NCBI RefSeq assembly: GCF_022701255.1
Contig: NZ_CP031705.1
Coordinates: 806,001 to 870,000 of the forward strand
Origin: Microcoleus vaginatus HSN003
Lineage (GTDB): Bacteria > Cyanobacteriota > Cyanobacteriia > Cyanobacteriales > Microcoleaceae
Direction of reading: 5' to 3'
DNA: 64,000 nt
Of the stretch, positions 28,253-37,003 are shown one piece after another. Below the pieces are notes generated by a model. The model made no database searches. It was not told where the DNA came from and saw nothing but the letters and a program-made list of their open reading frames with translations. The position numbers and the translations under genes are program-made. Each line of letters begins with the position of its first letter. Within the stretch, counting starts at the first letter, position 1.

Positions 28253-28355
28253 CGATTAGCACCGCTCGACAATTGTTGTAGTTATCTGAAGCCAATCTAT
28301 TTAAAAATAACTAAGTATCGTCACGGATGGGTAACGAATACAAGGTCATATCGCC

Positions 28356-28385
28356 GTGAACGCGACAAGAGAGTTAACCGTTCAC
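28356..28385. repeat. Hairpin at the tnpB 3' side
   Basis: GTGAACG...CGTTCAC, 7-bp stem with a 16-base loop, 24 bp beyond the tnpB stop. It may be the right-end palindrome of an IS200/IS605-type element or part of the omega RNA, which in this family overlaps the tnpB 3' end. Confidence 0.45.
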
Positions 28386-28408
28386 AAAAAACCGGGCAAT
28401 ACTTGACA

Positions 28409-29554
28409 TTACCAAACTTTTTGTTGTTCTTTTCGTACAGGGTCAACCCGTACAGGTGAAATTGCAAACATATATATACGGTTGTGGCACTCCTCTAATG
28501 GTGAGTTTACATTAACTTTTGTAAGCATATTTAACGCGGCATTCACATCAGCATTAATCCCACTTTCATGGAAATATAGACACCCCTCGCGTTTACCTTT
28601 CTTACCCTGGTAAGACTCTTTCTTACCGACAGGCTCTAAATCCAAAAACCTGCACTTATTTGTATAAGATGCTTGTGTAACTATTACCTTGATACCGAGT
28701 AACTCAGCTTTGGGAGTAATAAAATTTACGAGCTGGGTATGAGGAATTTCTACAAAAGTCGGATGCTGTTTTTGTGATTTTAGATGTGGTTTACCCCTTA
28801 CATCTGTGCCAATAATTAACTGGATTTTTTTCTCATCCACCAACCGCTTGACAATCAAACTGCTGGTTTGATGAAGGTAGTTTTCTAATCGCTTGTTTCG
28901 ATTAAAGGTGATTTGCTGGATTTGGCGCGTGGTATATTTTCCCTTGTCAAGTTTTTTTGACAGTAAAAATGCTCGGCGCTGATTGAAACGTTGATTAATT
29001 GATTTGAGATGTTTTTTATCATAGATAGTTGGAGGAAATGTTGGCTTATTGGATGCCAAAGCTACGAGGCGATCAATCCCTAAATCTATACCTGTTCGGA
29101 GGTGGTAATTTACATCCACCAACCTTACAGGCTTTTGATTTGCAGCCTCAACAAAGTAGAGCGCTGTTGCAAAACGTCTCCTTGCCTGGATTACATTTTG
29201 GGATTTTGTAGAAATTATTATGTCATTTTGAGATAAATGAAGTAGTCCATTGTTTTTTTCACCTCCCCTTTTTTCTATCGATTGGTTATTCTGAGTTAAT
29301 AATTGACTTCCCCAGATTTTATGTTTGTATTGGGGGATGCTGGAGAAGAATGAAAATCGAGGTAGATCTCCGTCATAAGCTCTTCTTGATTTTTGGCAGT
29401 AATCCCAATCGCCAACAACTTGTTTGAGAACTGAATTGCTAGTTTTAGTAGGTAATAATTGAGAAAATTCTCTAGGTTTTAGGATGGCAGATAAGTGTTT
29501 GAACCTTCTAGTGCCACCAACTTTAGGTGCAGAATTAAAAAAGTGCTTGCTCAT
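28409..29554 (-). CDS. TnpB-type RNA-guided nuclease, IS200/IS605 family, likely N-truncated
   Basis: 381 residues from the first ATG. The RuvC Asp is in TGIDLGIDRLVAL and the last Asp in GINADVNAALNML. The usual RuvC-II Glu position reads LIIGTDVRGK, without the E; FVEIPHTQLVNF offers a relocated Glu, as reported for one TnpB branch. The zinc-finger CxxC pairs are mostly lost. Homology-like sequence continues upstream of the ATG (NLYAPGKYY) to a TAG at 29603-29605, so the N-terminal region typical of TnpB is missing. No tnpA lies beside it. Probably an isolated, possibly degenerate TnpB element. Confidence 0.85.
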   Translation of the reverse strand: MSKHFFNSAPKVGGTRRFKHLSAILKPREFSQLLPTKTSNSVLKQVVGDWDYCQKSRRAYDGDLPRFSFFSSIPQYKHKIWGSQLLTQNNQSIEKRGGEKNNGLLHLSQNDIIISTKSQNVIQARRRFATALYFVEAANQKPVRLVDVNYHLRTGIDLGIDRLVALASNKPTFPPTIYDKKHLKSINQRFNQRRAFLLSKKLDKGKYTTRQIQQITFNRNKRLENYLHQTSSLIVKRLVDEKKIQLIIGTDVRGKPHLKSQKQHPTFVEIPHTQLVNFITPKAELLGIKVIVTQASYTNKCRFLDLEPVGKKESYQGKKGKREGCLYFHESGINADVNAALNMLTKVNVNSPLEECHNRIYMFAISPVRVDPVRKEQQKVW

Positions 29555-29664
29555 ATAATATTTACCAGGGGCATAGAGATTTAGGAACAGAAACGATAAC
29601 TCCTAAAACTGTTTATAAAACTGCTGCTGCCGAGCTATGTAAGGCCTTTCAACAACCATCATAA
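29539..29664 (+). pseudogene. Possible 3' fragment of an interrupted gene
   Basis: On the plus strand, overlapping the tnpB 5' end, a frame ends LGTETITPKTVYKTAAAELC then KAFQQPS and TAA. It reads like a genuine C-terminus but has no start. It may be the tail of a gene disrupted by the TnpB element, or chance. I do not recognise it. Confidence 0.25.
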
Positions 29665-29750
29665 ACTTTGAGATAAACAAAAATTTTTTGGTTGCTTTGC
29701 TAAGCAATATACAATAAAGTCTAGGGATTATCTGATCTAGTGTAACACCC

Positions 29751-30770
29751 ATGATGAAAGCGATCGTTTTTCAAACCCCCGGAAGCCCATCCGTATTGAA
29801 ACTGCAAGATATCCCCGCCCCTACTATACAAACAGAAACTGAAGTTTTGGTAAGGTTGCGAGCGGCGGGGATCAATCCGATAGATACTAAGTTGCGATCG
29901 CGTGGCACTTTTTACCCCGATAAAGCTCCTCACGTTTTGGGGTGCGACGGTGCTGGAGTCGTAGAGGCTGTCGGTGCTGGTGTGCAAAGTTTCCAAGTGG
30001 GAGACGAGGTTTTTTTCTGCAATGGCGGTTTGGGCGGGTCGATCGGTACTTATGCTGAGTTTGCCGTTGTAGACCAACGTTTTCTTGCCCTCAAGCCTGC
30101 TGCTTTAAGTTTTGCTGAGGCGGCGGCGGCACCGTTAGTTTTAATTACAGCTTGGGAATCGCTGTACGATCGAGGGCGCTTGCAAGCCGGTCAAAAAGTG
30201 CTGATTCAAGCTGGTGCCGGCGGTGTCGGGCACGTCGCGGTACAGTTGGCGAAGTTGCAGGGGGCAGAGGTTTGCACGACTGTTAGTTCTGAGGAAAAAG
30301 CCAATTTTGTCAAGCACCTAGGTGCAGATTCAGTTATTTTATACAAAAATACCAATGTTGTCGATGAGGTTTTGACTTGGACTCAAGGACAAGGAGTTGA
30401 TTTGGCTTTCGATACAGTCGGGGGAGAAACTTTTTACCAAACTATTCCGGCTGTGAAGATTTATGGAGATTTGGTAACAATTTTGGAACCCGATCCAGCT
30501 TTGGGCAATTTGAAAACAGCGAGAATGCGGAATCTGAGAATTAGTCTGGAATTAATGTTAACACCAATGCTGGAAGGTTTGGTGGAGGAACAGGAACAGC
30601 AGGCTCATATTTTGCAGAAGTGTGCTCGTTTGTGCGATCGCAACTTGCTAAAAATTCACGTCAGCAAAACTTTCCCTCTCGAAGAAGCCCAAGCCGCTCA
30701 CGAACTGTTAGAAACAGGCTCAGTAACTGGTAAAATAGTGCTTGAAATGGGGGTTAAAAATGCGGGTTGA
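29751..30770 (+). CDS. Medium-chain (quinone-oxidoreductase-like) zinc-independent dehydrogenase
   Basis: 339-residue NAD(P)H-dependent oxidoreductase of the MDR superfamily. The catalytic N-terminal domain (LRAAGINPIDTKLRSRG, VLGCDGAGVVEAVGAG) and the Rossmann motif (QAGAGGVGHVAVQLAKLQGA) are clear. The catalytic zinc ligands of alcohol dehydrogenases are absent, placing it with quinone oxidoreductases. ATG ATG at 29751/29754; either may be used. Substrate unknown. Confidence 0.9.
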   Translation: MMKAIVFQTPGSPSVLKLQDIPAPTIQTETEVLVRLRAAGINPIDTKLRSRGTFYPDKAPHVLGCDGAGVVEAVGAGVQSFQVGDEVFFCNGGLGGSIGTYAEFAVVDQRFLALKPAALSFAEAAAAPLVLITAWESLYDRGRLQAGQKVLIQAGAGGVGHVAVQLAKLQGAEVCTTVSSEEKANFVKHLGADSVILYKNTNVVDEVLTWTQGQGVDLAFDTVGGETFYQTIPAVKIYGDLVTILEPDPALGNLKTARMRNLRISLELMLTPMLEGLVEEQEQQAHILQKCARLCDRNLLKIHVSKTFPLEEAQAAHELLETGSVTGKIVLEMGVKNAG

Positions 30771-30869
30771 AGAATCGCGGTCGATTGGATAATTGCGGGC
30801 GATTTTAAGAGACTGTTGCCGAATTTAAAAAGGGTGAAACCAAACATCCCATAATCATTGCAAGAGAAC

Positions 30870-30974
30870 TATAGCAATCCTGGGAGGAGTGGTAAACTTT
30901 TTACCCCACCTCAACCCTCCCCGAACCCGCGGAGAGAAAGTAAGAAATTCACAAATGATACGAGGATTGCTATA
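30870..30974. repeat. Short MITE with IS630-type ends
   Basis: 105 bp bounded by TATAGCAATCCT and AGGATTGCTATA. The same terminal TATAGCAATCC bounds the IS630-type element at 45936-47112, suggesting that its transposase could mobilise this element. Flanking TA fits the IS630 target. Confidence 0.75.
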
Positions 30975-31073
30975 GAATCCATTTGACATCTTGACGGCGA
31001 TCGTTCACAACGGTTGATCGCTTTAGAATATTGCTAGACCACGGGTATCACCCAGACCATCTGACTATTGAAT

Positions 31074-31251
31074 TATATCAACTCCGTTTGATTCGGACTT
31101 GTATTAGAGCGAGTTCTGTTAGGTCGTAAGATTAAATGAACCGCGAAGACACAAAGAGCGCGAAGGAAGAACTGCACCTTCTTCTTTCTCTTCCTTCGCG
31201 TCCTTTGCGCCTTCGCGGTTTAATCATTCCGATGCAACCGGATGCGATATT
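31074..31251. repeat. MITE-like element, family C, copy 2
   Basis: Left TATATCAACTCCGTTTGATT, right ends GATGCAACCGGATGCGATAT, close to the ends of the copy at 10614-10790 and within 1 bp of its length. The interior differs: a long imperfect inverted repeat built on AACCGCGAAGACACAAAGAG and CTTTGCGCCTTCGCGGTT. Confidence 0.65.
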
Positions 31252-31636
31252 ACAGAAAATTTATAAACAAATAATGACAAAAATCTAGTTTAAAGTGTTG
31301 AAAAAAAACCTAAAATAAGCAAAATAAATACAGAAAAAATGGGATTTATTCCGATAAAGGCAACATGGATAATTGAACCGTCAAATTCTTGGATAGAAAG
31401 CTGCAAAATCCTCGTTAATAAATTTGATATAACTGTGGCTAATTCGACGGTTAAGTGAATCTTTGTTTTATTAGACTGATGATTAAAAGGCTGGCAGCCT
31501 AAAAAATGTCAATTGGGTTCTATAAACAAGAGCGAAAACCGCATAGGAAAAATGCCGCTGTCGATCGAGAAATTTGGGGGTCGAGTGCTTAATTTGACAC
31601 GCCTTGGGCACGGCGCCGTGTCCTAATTTTGGATCA

Positions 31637-33310
31637 CTAACGGCGATTCACTTGTAGCCAAATTTCCAGCGTCACCAGCAGCCACAGCTTCAGCCCATAG
31701 CGGGGAAAAACTTCGCCACGATAGTTTAGCCACTCGCGGATTAGTGTTTGATCGAGGTAAGGCGCGATCGCCGCATGACGATTCAGCAGCAACGATCGCG
31801 CTTGCCGCTGCCAATCCCTCAAAAACCACTGCTGCATCGACATCACCATCCCGCTTTTCGGACGGTTGACAATCACATCGGGCAGCAAATCCGCCACAGC
31901 AGCCTTGAGCACCGCTTTTTCCTGCGCGCCCGAAAGCTTATATTCTGGCGGAATTTGCAAACTCAGCGCCACCATCCGCGCATCGAATAAGGGCGATCGA
32001 GCTTTTAGTCCCGCCGCAGCCGTGAGATTATTCACCTTGGTCAAAATGTAATCGGCTCCTTTAAACTCAATGTTGAGCCGCATCAGCCGATTCAAAAACG
32101 TCGTTTCTGTCTGTTGCAATTCCCCAGCAAAGACGGAAGGCGCATTCTTCACCTTTTCCCAAACCTCCGGCTTCAGCAAACGCGGCAAATCCACATAGCA
32201 TTTCTGAAACGAAGTCAAATAAGCTGCGATCGGATCTGGTTTACCCTGAATCGAACCATACAAACTGTTGAGTAACATCGGCTTATTTTTCGGCCCGCCA
32301 AAGCACGGATCGCCGCCTTCGCCATTCAGTACCACGTCTGCGAATTCCTTTGCCGATCGCCCCAACAGCAAATTGGGAACCGTCAAGCCTTCCCCCACCG
32401 GATCATCCATCGCCGCCAGCGTTTCCGGTAGCAACTCCCAAATTTGCTTTGGCGAAACTTCTAAAATATGGTGCTCAGTGCCACAATGTGCTGCGACGAT
32501 GTTGGCAAATTCAATCTCGCTGGGATATTGAGCGCCAAAGTGCATCGAAAAAGTGTGCACCGGACGATCGTGCAGCCTTGTGGCGATCGCCGCGACGCAA
32601 CTTGAGTCAATCCCGCCCGAAAGATATGCTGCGACTGGTTCTCCCGCTGGTAGCGCTGACTGCACCAGTTGTTCCACAAGCGATCGCACTTGTTGACTAT
32701 GCCATTCCAAAGGGCGATCGGCGTTAGTAATTTGCTCCTGTGGCTGCCAGTATCTCTGCGCCTCAACATCCGGTAAGTACAAATAGCTACCGGGCCGCAA
32801 CTCTCGCACGGCTTCCCACAGCGTTTGTGCTCCGGGTACAAACGCACAGCACAAGTAGTCGCGCAAAGCAACTAAATCAAGTTCTCGATCGTGATACGAA
32901 TTGAGCGATCGCAGTCGAGGCGCGATCCAGCGAGTAGTTCCTGCACGGGTGTAATAGAGCGTTTTGGCTCCCACGCGATCGCGCCCCAGACACAAGGTTT
33001 TCTCCTCTCTATCCCACACAGCAAGGGCAAATTGTCCTTCCAGTAAGCTCAAAGTTTGAGGGCCTGACTGTTCCCATAGCCGCCCGACGATCGCCAAATC
33101 GCTCAATCCATCTGTGTCAATCTGTTGTTTGAGCGTGGGGGTGCGATCGAAGCAGCAGTCACCTATCAGCACAAATCGCTGATCGGGGCTGAAGGTGGGT
33201 TCAGCTCCGATTATGGCAAAACCGGAAGTTTCCCAAGTTGCAGGGTGCGATCGGGCTTCGGGGCCCCAAGCAATCACCCAATTAGGGTAGATAGACTTCT
33301 GAGTCTGCAT
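31637..33310 (-). CDS. Asparagine-synthetase-like amidotransferase lacking the glutaminase cysteine
   Basis: 557 residues. The C-terminal synthetase domain has the PP-loop SGGIDSS at residues 231-237, so it should adenylate a carboxylate with ATP. The N-terminal region has the Ntn-glutaminase fold pattern (LLEGQFALAVWDREEKTLCLGRDRVGAKTLYY) but begins MQTQKSIYPNW, without the catalytic Cys at position 2. This resembles beta-lactam synthetase or lasso-peptide cyclase relatives, or an ammonia-using AsnB variant. No peptide precursor or protease gene is adjacent. Upstream on the same strand is a kinase gene, separated by a MITE. Confidence 0.85.
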   Translation of the reverse strand: MQTQKSIYPNWVIAWGPEARSHPATWETSGFAIIGAEPTFSPDQRFVLIGDCCFDRTPTLKQQIDTDGLSDLAIVGRLWEQSGPQTLSLLEGQFALAVWDREEKTLCLGRDRVGAKTLYYTRAGTTRWIAPRLRSLNSYHDRELDLVALRDYLCCAFVPGAQTLWEAVRELRPGSYLYLPDVEAQRYWQPQEQITNADRPLEWHSQQVRSLVEQLVQSALPAGEPVAAYLSGGIDSSCVAAIATRLHDRPVHTFSMHFGAQYPSEIEFANIVAAHCGTEHHILEVSPKQIWELLPETLAAMDDPVGEGLTVPNLLLGRSAKEFADVVLNGEGGDPCFGGPKNKPMLLNSLYGSIQGKPDPIAAYLTSFQKCYVDLPRLLKPEVWEKVKNAPSVFAGELQQTETTFLNRLMRLNIEFKGADYILTKVNNLTAAAGLKARSPLFDARMVALSLQIPPEYKLSGAQEKAVLKAAVADLLPDVIVNRPKSGMVMSMQQWFLRDWQRQARSLLLNRHAAIAPYLDQTLIREWLNYRGEVFPRYGLKLWLLVTLEIWLQVNRR

Positions 33311-33320
33311 TTTAAATTAG

Positions 33321-33391
33321 AGATCTCCCATAATTAATTATTGTGGAACAGGCATCTTGCCTGTTCAAAACAGGCTTTTCGGGAGATGACT
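33321..33391. repeat. MITE family B, copy 3
   Basis: Inverted orientation: AGATCTCCCATAATTAATTA ... CAGGCTTTTCGGGAGATGACT around the GAACAGGCATCTTGCCTGTTC core. It lies between the kinase and the amidotransferase gene, in the latter's promoter region. Confidence 0.7.
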
Positions 33392-33397
33392 ATTACA

Positions 33398-34864
33398 TTA
33401 AAAAACGTTTGAAAGTAACTTATAAATCAAGCGAAAAATAGCTGTTCCAGCGATCGCACCCAAAGCACCCAACCATCCCACAAACAACACGCCAGTGATC
33501 GGAGAATTCGGATAAATCGCAAGTGCCGCCGTCTGCAAAGCCGGGAAAAACCACAGCAAAGCCAGAGTACCTACACCAATAATCAACATCTCAGTTTGTT
33601 CGATCGCCCTGCGGTACTGCCCGTAAATCAAACCCGCCACAATCATCCCCAACAATCCGATACTCAAGCCAGGAGAGGGCAATAAACTCGTCAGGGCGAT
33701 CGCCAGCAGCCCCCCCTCAAAACCCGTAAACGCCGCCCCCGACAAAACCTCCCAAATCGAAAAAGCCCCTCTCTGCGAAGGTTGCAGCCCTCCTGGAGGA
33801 GTCGCAGGAACCGGTATAGGAGGTGGCTGACTCGGTACAGGAGGCGGCTGAGTCGGTTGAATAGGTATCGGAGGCGGCGCTACCACGACTGTAGGTTGTT
33901 GAGAATGTTGTTGAGGCCGAGACATCAGAGCCGCTTCCACCTCACTCGCAGATTGAAAACGCTGGCTGGGAGCTGATAATAACATTCGATCGAGAACGTG
34001 AGCCAAACGCGAACTTACCTGCACCCGCGACTGCCAATTCCACTCGTTTCTGTAACTATCAAAAAGCTCCGTCGGCTGCAAACCACTCAGCAAAGTAATA
34101 CAAGTCACAGCCAAAGCATACAAATCCGTTGCCGGATAAACTTCTTGCCCGCTCATCTGTTCTGGCGGAGCGTAACCCAAAGAATAAATACCAGTCGAAG
34201 CTTTTGCACTCCCAACACTTTGTGTTACTTGTTTAACCGCTCCAAAATCTAATAAATAAAGCCGACCATTTTTACCCCGCATAATATTAGCAGGTTTAAT
34301 ATCCCGGTGAATCGAACCGCGAGAGTGCACAAAATCGAGAACCTTCAAAATTTCCCGCAGCACCTCCACCGTTTCCGCCTCCGAAAACCTGCCTTTAACA
34401 GCTAATTCATCCTCCAAATTTTTACCGTCAATAAATTCTTGAACCAGATAGAAAAACTGATCGTTTTTTCCCGGCTGAAAACTCGTAACAGTCAGCTCAA
34501 AAAAAGCCAGCAAACTCGGAATTTGGGAATGTTCGTTTCCCAGTTCTTCCAGCACCGCCGCTTCCCGTTCAAACAGAGTTTGAGCGATTTTTAGCTGTGG
34601 CGGAGTCAGATTTACCGACGGTTGCAAAAGTTTAGCCACGCATTGTCGCATCGCCGGAGTATAACGGTCTCTCGCCAAAAACGCCGCCCCAAAACCGCCT
34701 TGGCCCAACAACCTCACGGGCAAATAGCGGCCGCTCAAAATCAGGGGCATCCCGCAAGTCGTGCAAAACTTTTGCTGCACGGTTTTCAGCAGCGAACTGT
34801 CATCGAGGTCGGGAAAATTGTTTTGAGGGCGCGGGCAGCCCGGTCGGGTGCAGTAAACTTCCAT
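33398..34864 (-). CDS. Ser/Thr protein kinase with N-terminal zinc motif and C-terminal membrane spans
   Basis: 488 residues. N-terminal Cys4 motif (CTRPGCPRP...FCTTCGMPLI) common to cyanobacterial STPKs; kinase domain ~50-310 with glycine loop LLGQGGFGAAF, catalytic HRDIKPANIM and DFG in LLDFGAVK; a proline-rich linker (~325-360, PPPIPIQPTQPPP); then about three hydrophobic spans to the C-terminus. The kinase faces the cytosol, with the tail in the membrane. Substrate unknown. Downstream, beyond a MITE, lies the AsnB-like gene. Confidence 0.93.
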   Translation of the reverse strand: MEVYCTRPGCPRPQNNFPDLDDSSLLKTVQQKFCTTCGMPLILSGRYLPVRLLGQGGFGAAFLARDRYTPAMRQCVAKLLQPSVNLTPPQLKIAQTLFEREAAVLEELGNEHSQIPSLLAFFELTVTSFQPGKNDQFFYLVQEFIDGKNLEDELAVKGRFSEAETVEVLREILKVLDFVHSRGSIHRDIKPANIMRGKNGRLYLLDFGAVKQVTQSVGSAKASTGIYSLGYAPPEQMSGQEVYPATDLYALAVTCITLLSGLQPTELFDSYRNEWNWQSRVQVSSRLAHVLDRMLLSAPSQRFQSASEVEAALMSRPQQHSQQPTVVVAPPPIPIQPTQPPPVPSQPPPIPVPATPPGGLQPSQRGAFSIWEVLSGAAFTGFEGGLLAIALTSLLPSPGLSIGLLGMIVAGLIYGQYRRAIEQTEMLIIGVGTLALLWFFPALQTAALAIYPNSPITGVLFVGWLGALGAIAGTAIFRLIYKLLSNVF

Positions 34865-34876
34865 TTTTGTTTGCTA

Positions 34877-34936
34877 AGAAGAAGGAAGAGGGAAGAAGGA
34901 AAAGGGAAGAAGAAAAAGGGAAGAAGGAAGAAAAAG
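34877..34936. repeat. A/G-rich heptamer-type array (AGGAAGA)n
   Basis: Degenerate 7-bp purine units immediately upstream of the kinase start codon (minus strand). Confidence 0.75.
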
Positions 34937-35003
34937 TGATGGTTAAACCAGATTTCGATTTCTCAACTAACCGCGAACTGCTAACTGCCAGCGACCTAAG
35001 AGA

Positions 35004-36008
35004 TTAACTTCCCGCCGAGTTGGGAGTTGCTATTTCTATGAATCCCAAATCTAGCGCTGGGGGTTCTTTCTTCTCCGGGATGGTCGAATAAGTAGCAAAC
35101 TGGGGCAAAATTTCATTGCTGAAAGCCTCTGCTGCTTTAGAACGGTAGCGGTTGGGGTTGTAAATCAGCGACAAAATGCGAGTTACTAAAACTTCGTCCA
35201 TTTGAGATTTGTGCAAGACGCCCATGAGCAACTCTTTTTCGATCGCCGAAACCGAGACAAAAGCAGCTCCCAGCCCCGACTGAACGGCATTTTTAATTGC
35301 TTCGATCGAATTTAGTTCCATCTCTATTTTCAAGCGGCGCGTGTCTATGCCGCAACGAGTCAGTACCTGATCGATTACTTTGCGGATCGTAGACTGCGAA
35401 TCGAGGGATATAAACTGCAATTTGTAAAGGTCTTCTTTTTGGATACTTTCTTGTTGTACCATCGGGTGGGACGGAGGGAGAATCAGAGCCAGTTCGTCCT
35501 CAGCGTAAGGAACAATTTCTAAAGCTTCTACAAGTTCGGTAGGAATCTCTCCGCCAACAATTGCCAAATCGATTTGCCCGTTGGCCACACTCCACGCCGT
35601 GCGGCGAGTCGAGTGAACGTGAAGCTGTACTGCTACATCCGGGTACTTTTGGCGAAACATTCCAATCATCCGGGGCAGCAAATAGGTTCCCGTTGTTTGA
35701 GAAGCGCCGACGATCAAAGTACCGCCTTGGAGATTTTGCAAGTCTTCCAGAGCTCGACAAGTTTCCTGGCAAAGCGATAAAATTTTCTCGCCGTAACTCA
35801 GCAGCAGGTGTCCGGCTTCGGTCAGTTGCGCCCGCCGCCCCCCCCGGTCAAACAGCGGCACGTCCAACTGTCTCTCTAAGTTTTGCACCTGCAAGCTAAC
35901 TGCTGGCTGGGATACATAGAGGCTGTCAGCGGCGCGTTTGAAGCTTCCTTCAGACGCGATCGCCTTGAGAATGCGTAACTGGTCTAAAGTGAAAGGAAGG
36001 TCAGACAT
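35004..36008 (-). CDS. rbcR: LysR-type regulator RbcR
   Basis: 334 residues. N-terminal winged helix ([39 protein letters not shown]) and a LysR effector domain ([20 protein letters not shown]...). The sequence matches cyanobacterial/plastid RbcR (Ycf30), which controls RuBisCO and related CO2-fixation genes in response to metabolites. It is divergent from the nnrU-like/thioredoxin/ndhF set; the intergenic region is filled by heptamer arrays. Confidence 0.92.
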   Translation of the reverse strand: MSDLPFTLDQLRILKAIASEGSFKRAADSLYVSQPAVSLQVQNLERQLDVPLFDRGGRRAQLTEAGHLLLSYGEKILSLCQETCRALEDLQNLQGGTLIVGASQTTGTYLLPRMIGMFRQKYPDVAVQLHVHSTRRTAWSVANGQIDLAIVGGEIPTELVEALEIVPYAEDELALILPPSHPMVQQESIQKEDLYKLQFISLDSQSTIRKVIDQVLTRCGIDTRRLKIEMELNSIEAIKNAVQSGLGAAFVSVSAIEKELLMGVLHKSQMDEVLVTRILSLIYNPNRYRSKAAEAFSNEILPQFATYSTIPEKKEPPALDLGFIEIATPNSAGS

Positions 36009-36011
36009 ATA

Positions 36012-36168
36012 TCTAAATTGTCAGTTGTCAGTTGTCAGTTGTCAGTTGACGGTTGACGGTTGACTGTAGGCAGCGAACAGCAAACAGCGAACAGTCAACA
36101 GCGAACAGTCAACAGCGAACAGCGAACAGTCAACAGTCAACAGCGAACAGTGAACAGTTAACTGACTG
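36012..36168. repeat. Long heptanucleotide array between rbcR and the NnrU-like gene
   Basis: About 20 units of 7 bp, first TCAGTTG-type then AACAGTC/AACAGCG-type in opposite sense, so the two halves can pair. This is the longest such array in the window. It sits in the divergent promoter region. Confidence 0.9.
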
Positions 36169-36244
36169 ATAACCGCTGAATGCTCCCATAGATACTTTGT
36201 GACACAAATTGGCCGAGAATCAATAACTTTTCTTAATATTTGCA

Positions 36245-36958
36245 ATGACGATCGACTTGGCGCTCGACTCCCACTTAGTTATTCTGGGCCTGTTACTGGT
36301 TTTTGCGATCGCCCACAGCGGTTTAGCAGCCCTCCGGCCAAAAGGTGAAAAGCTGATCGGGGCGAGACTTTACCGCGTTTTTTTTGCCCTTGTCAGTTTG
36401 CCGCTGGCCGTCATTCTGGTTGTCTACTTTTTCAACCACCGCTACGACGGCGTACAACTTTGGCAAGTACAGGGAGTACCCGGAGTTAAACCCGCAGTTT
36501 GGATACTTTCGGCAATTTCCTTTCTGTTTCTCTACCCAGCAACTTTCAACCTCCTAGAAATTGCCGCCGTCCAAAAGCCCCAAGTTCATCTCTACGAAGC
36601 CGGCATCATTCGCATCACCCGCCACCCGCAAATGGTGGGACAGGTGATTTGGTGTGTCGCCCACACCCTGTGGATTGGCACTAGCTTTACCCTCGTCACT
36701 TCCATCGGTTTGGTACTTCACCACCTGTTCGGAGTGTGGCACGGCGACAAGCGGCTTCAGGCTCGTTTTGGGGATTCCTTTGAAACCATCAAATCTCGAA
36801 CCTCAATTATTCCTTTTTTGGCAATCCTGCAAAAGCGTCAAACCCTTGATTTGCTAGAGTTTCTGCGCCCTTCCTACGTGGGTGTAGTCATTTTTACCGG
36901 TTTGCTGTGGAAAATTCATCCTTTTTTGATGCGTGTCACTAGGAACATATACTGGTAG
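36245..36958 (+). CDS. NnrU / Z-ISO family membrane protein
   Basis: 237 residues with about six membrane spans (VILGLLLVFAIAHSGLAAL, VFFALVSLPLAVILVVYFF and others). The HSG motif in the first helix, the RITRHPQMVGQVIW motif and the LHHLFGVWHGDKRL segment are characteristic of the NnrU family. That family includes the plant heme-dependent 15-cis-zeta-carotene isomerase (Z-ISO) and NnrU of denitrifiers. No denitrification genes are near, so a carotenoid-isomerase-like or other heme-membrane role is possible but unproven. Same strand as the thioredoxin gene 45 bp downstream. Confidence 0.88.
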   Translation: MTIDLALDSHLVILGLLLVFAIAHSGLAALRPKGEKLIGARLYRVFFALVSLPLAVILVVYFFNHRYDGVQLWQVQGVPGVKPAVWILSAISFLFLYPATFNLLEIAAVQKPQVHLYEAGIIRITRHPQMVGQVIWCVAHTLWIGTSFTLVTSIGLVLHHLFGVWHGDKRLQARFGDSFETIKSRTSIIPFLAILQKRQTLDLLEFLRPSYVGVVIFTGLLWKIHPFLMRVTRNIYW

Positions 36959-37003
36959 CATGATCCCTAGGATAGAAAAAAAATTATTAAATTTTGAGGG
37001 CTC

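Larger units (their letters stand above)
30771..31636. other. 866-bp intergenic region with two MITE-like elements
   Basis: No supported gene. It holds the 105-bp IS630-like MITE (30870-30974) and a family C element (31074-31251). The remainder (31252-31636) is A/T-rich and featureless to my eye. Confidence 0.6.

Noticed and set aside
36012..36168. CRISPR-like array
   Set aside because: Period is 7 bp with no spacers; it is a heptamer tandem repeat.
36042..36245. 67-codon frame on the minus strand upstream of the NnrU-like gene
   Set aside because: It is a translation of the heptamer array (repeated LLTVDCSLF-type peptides).
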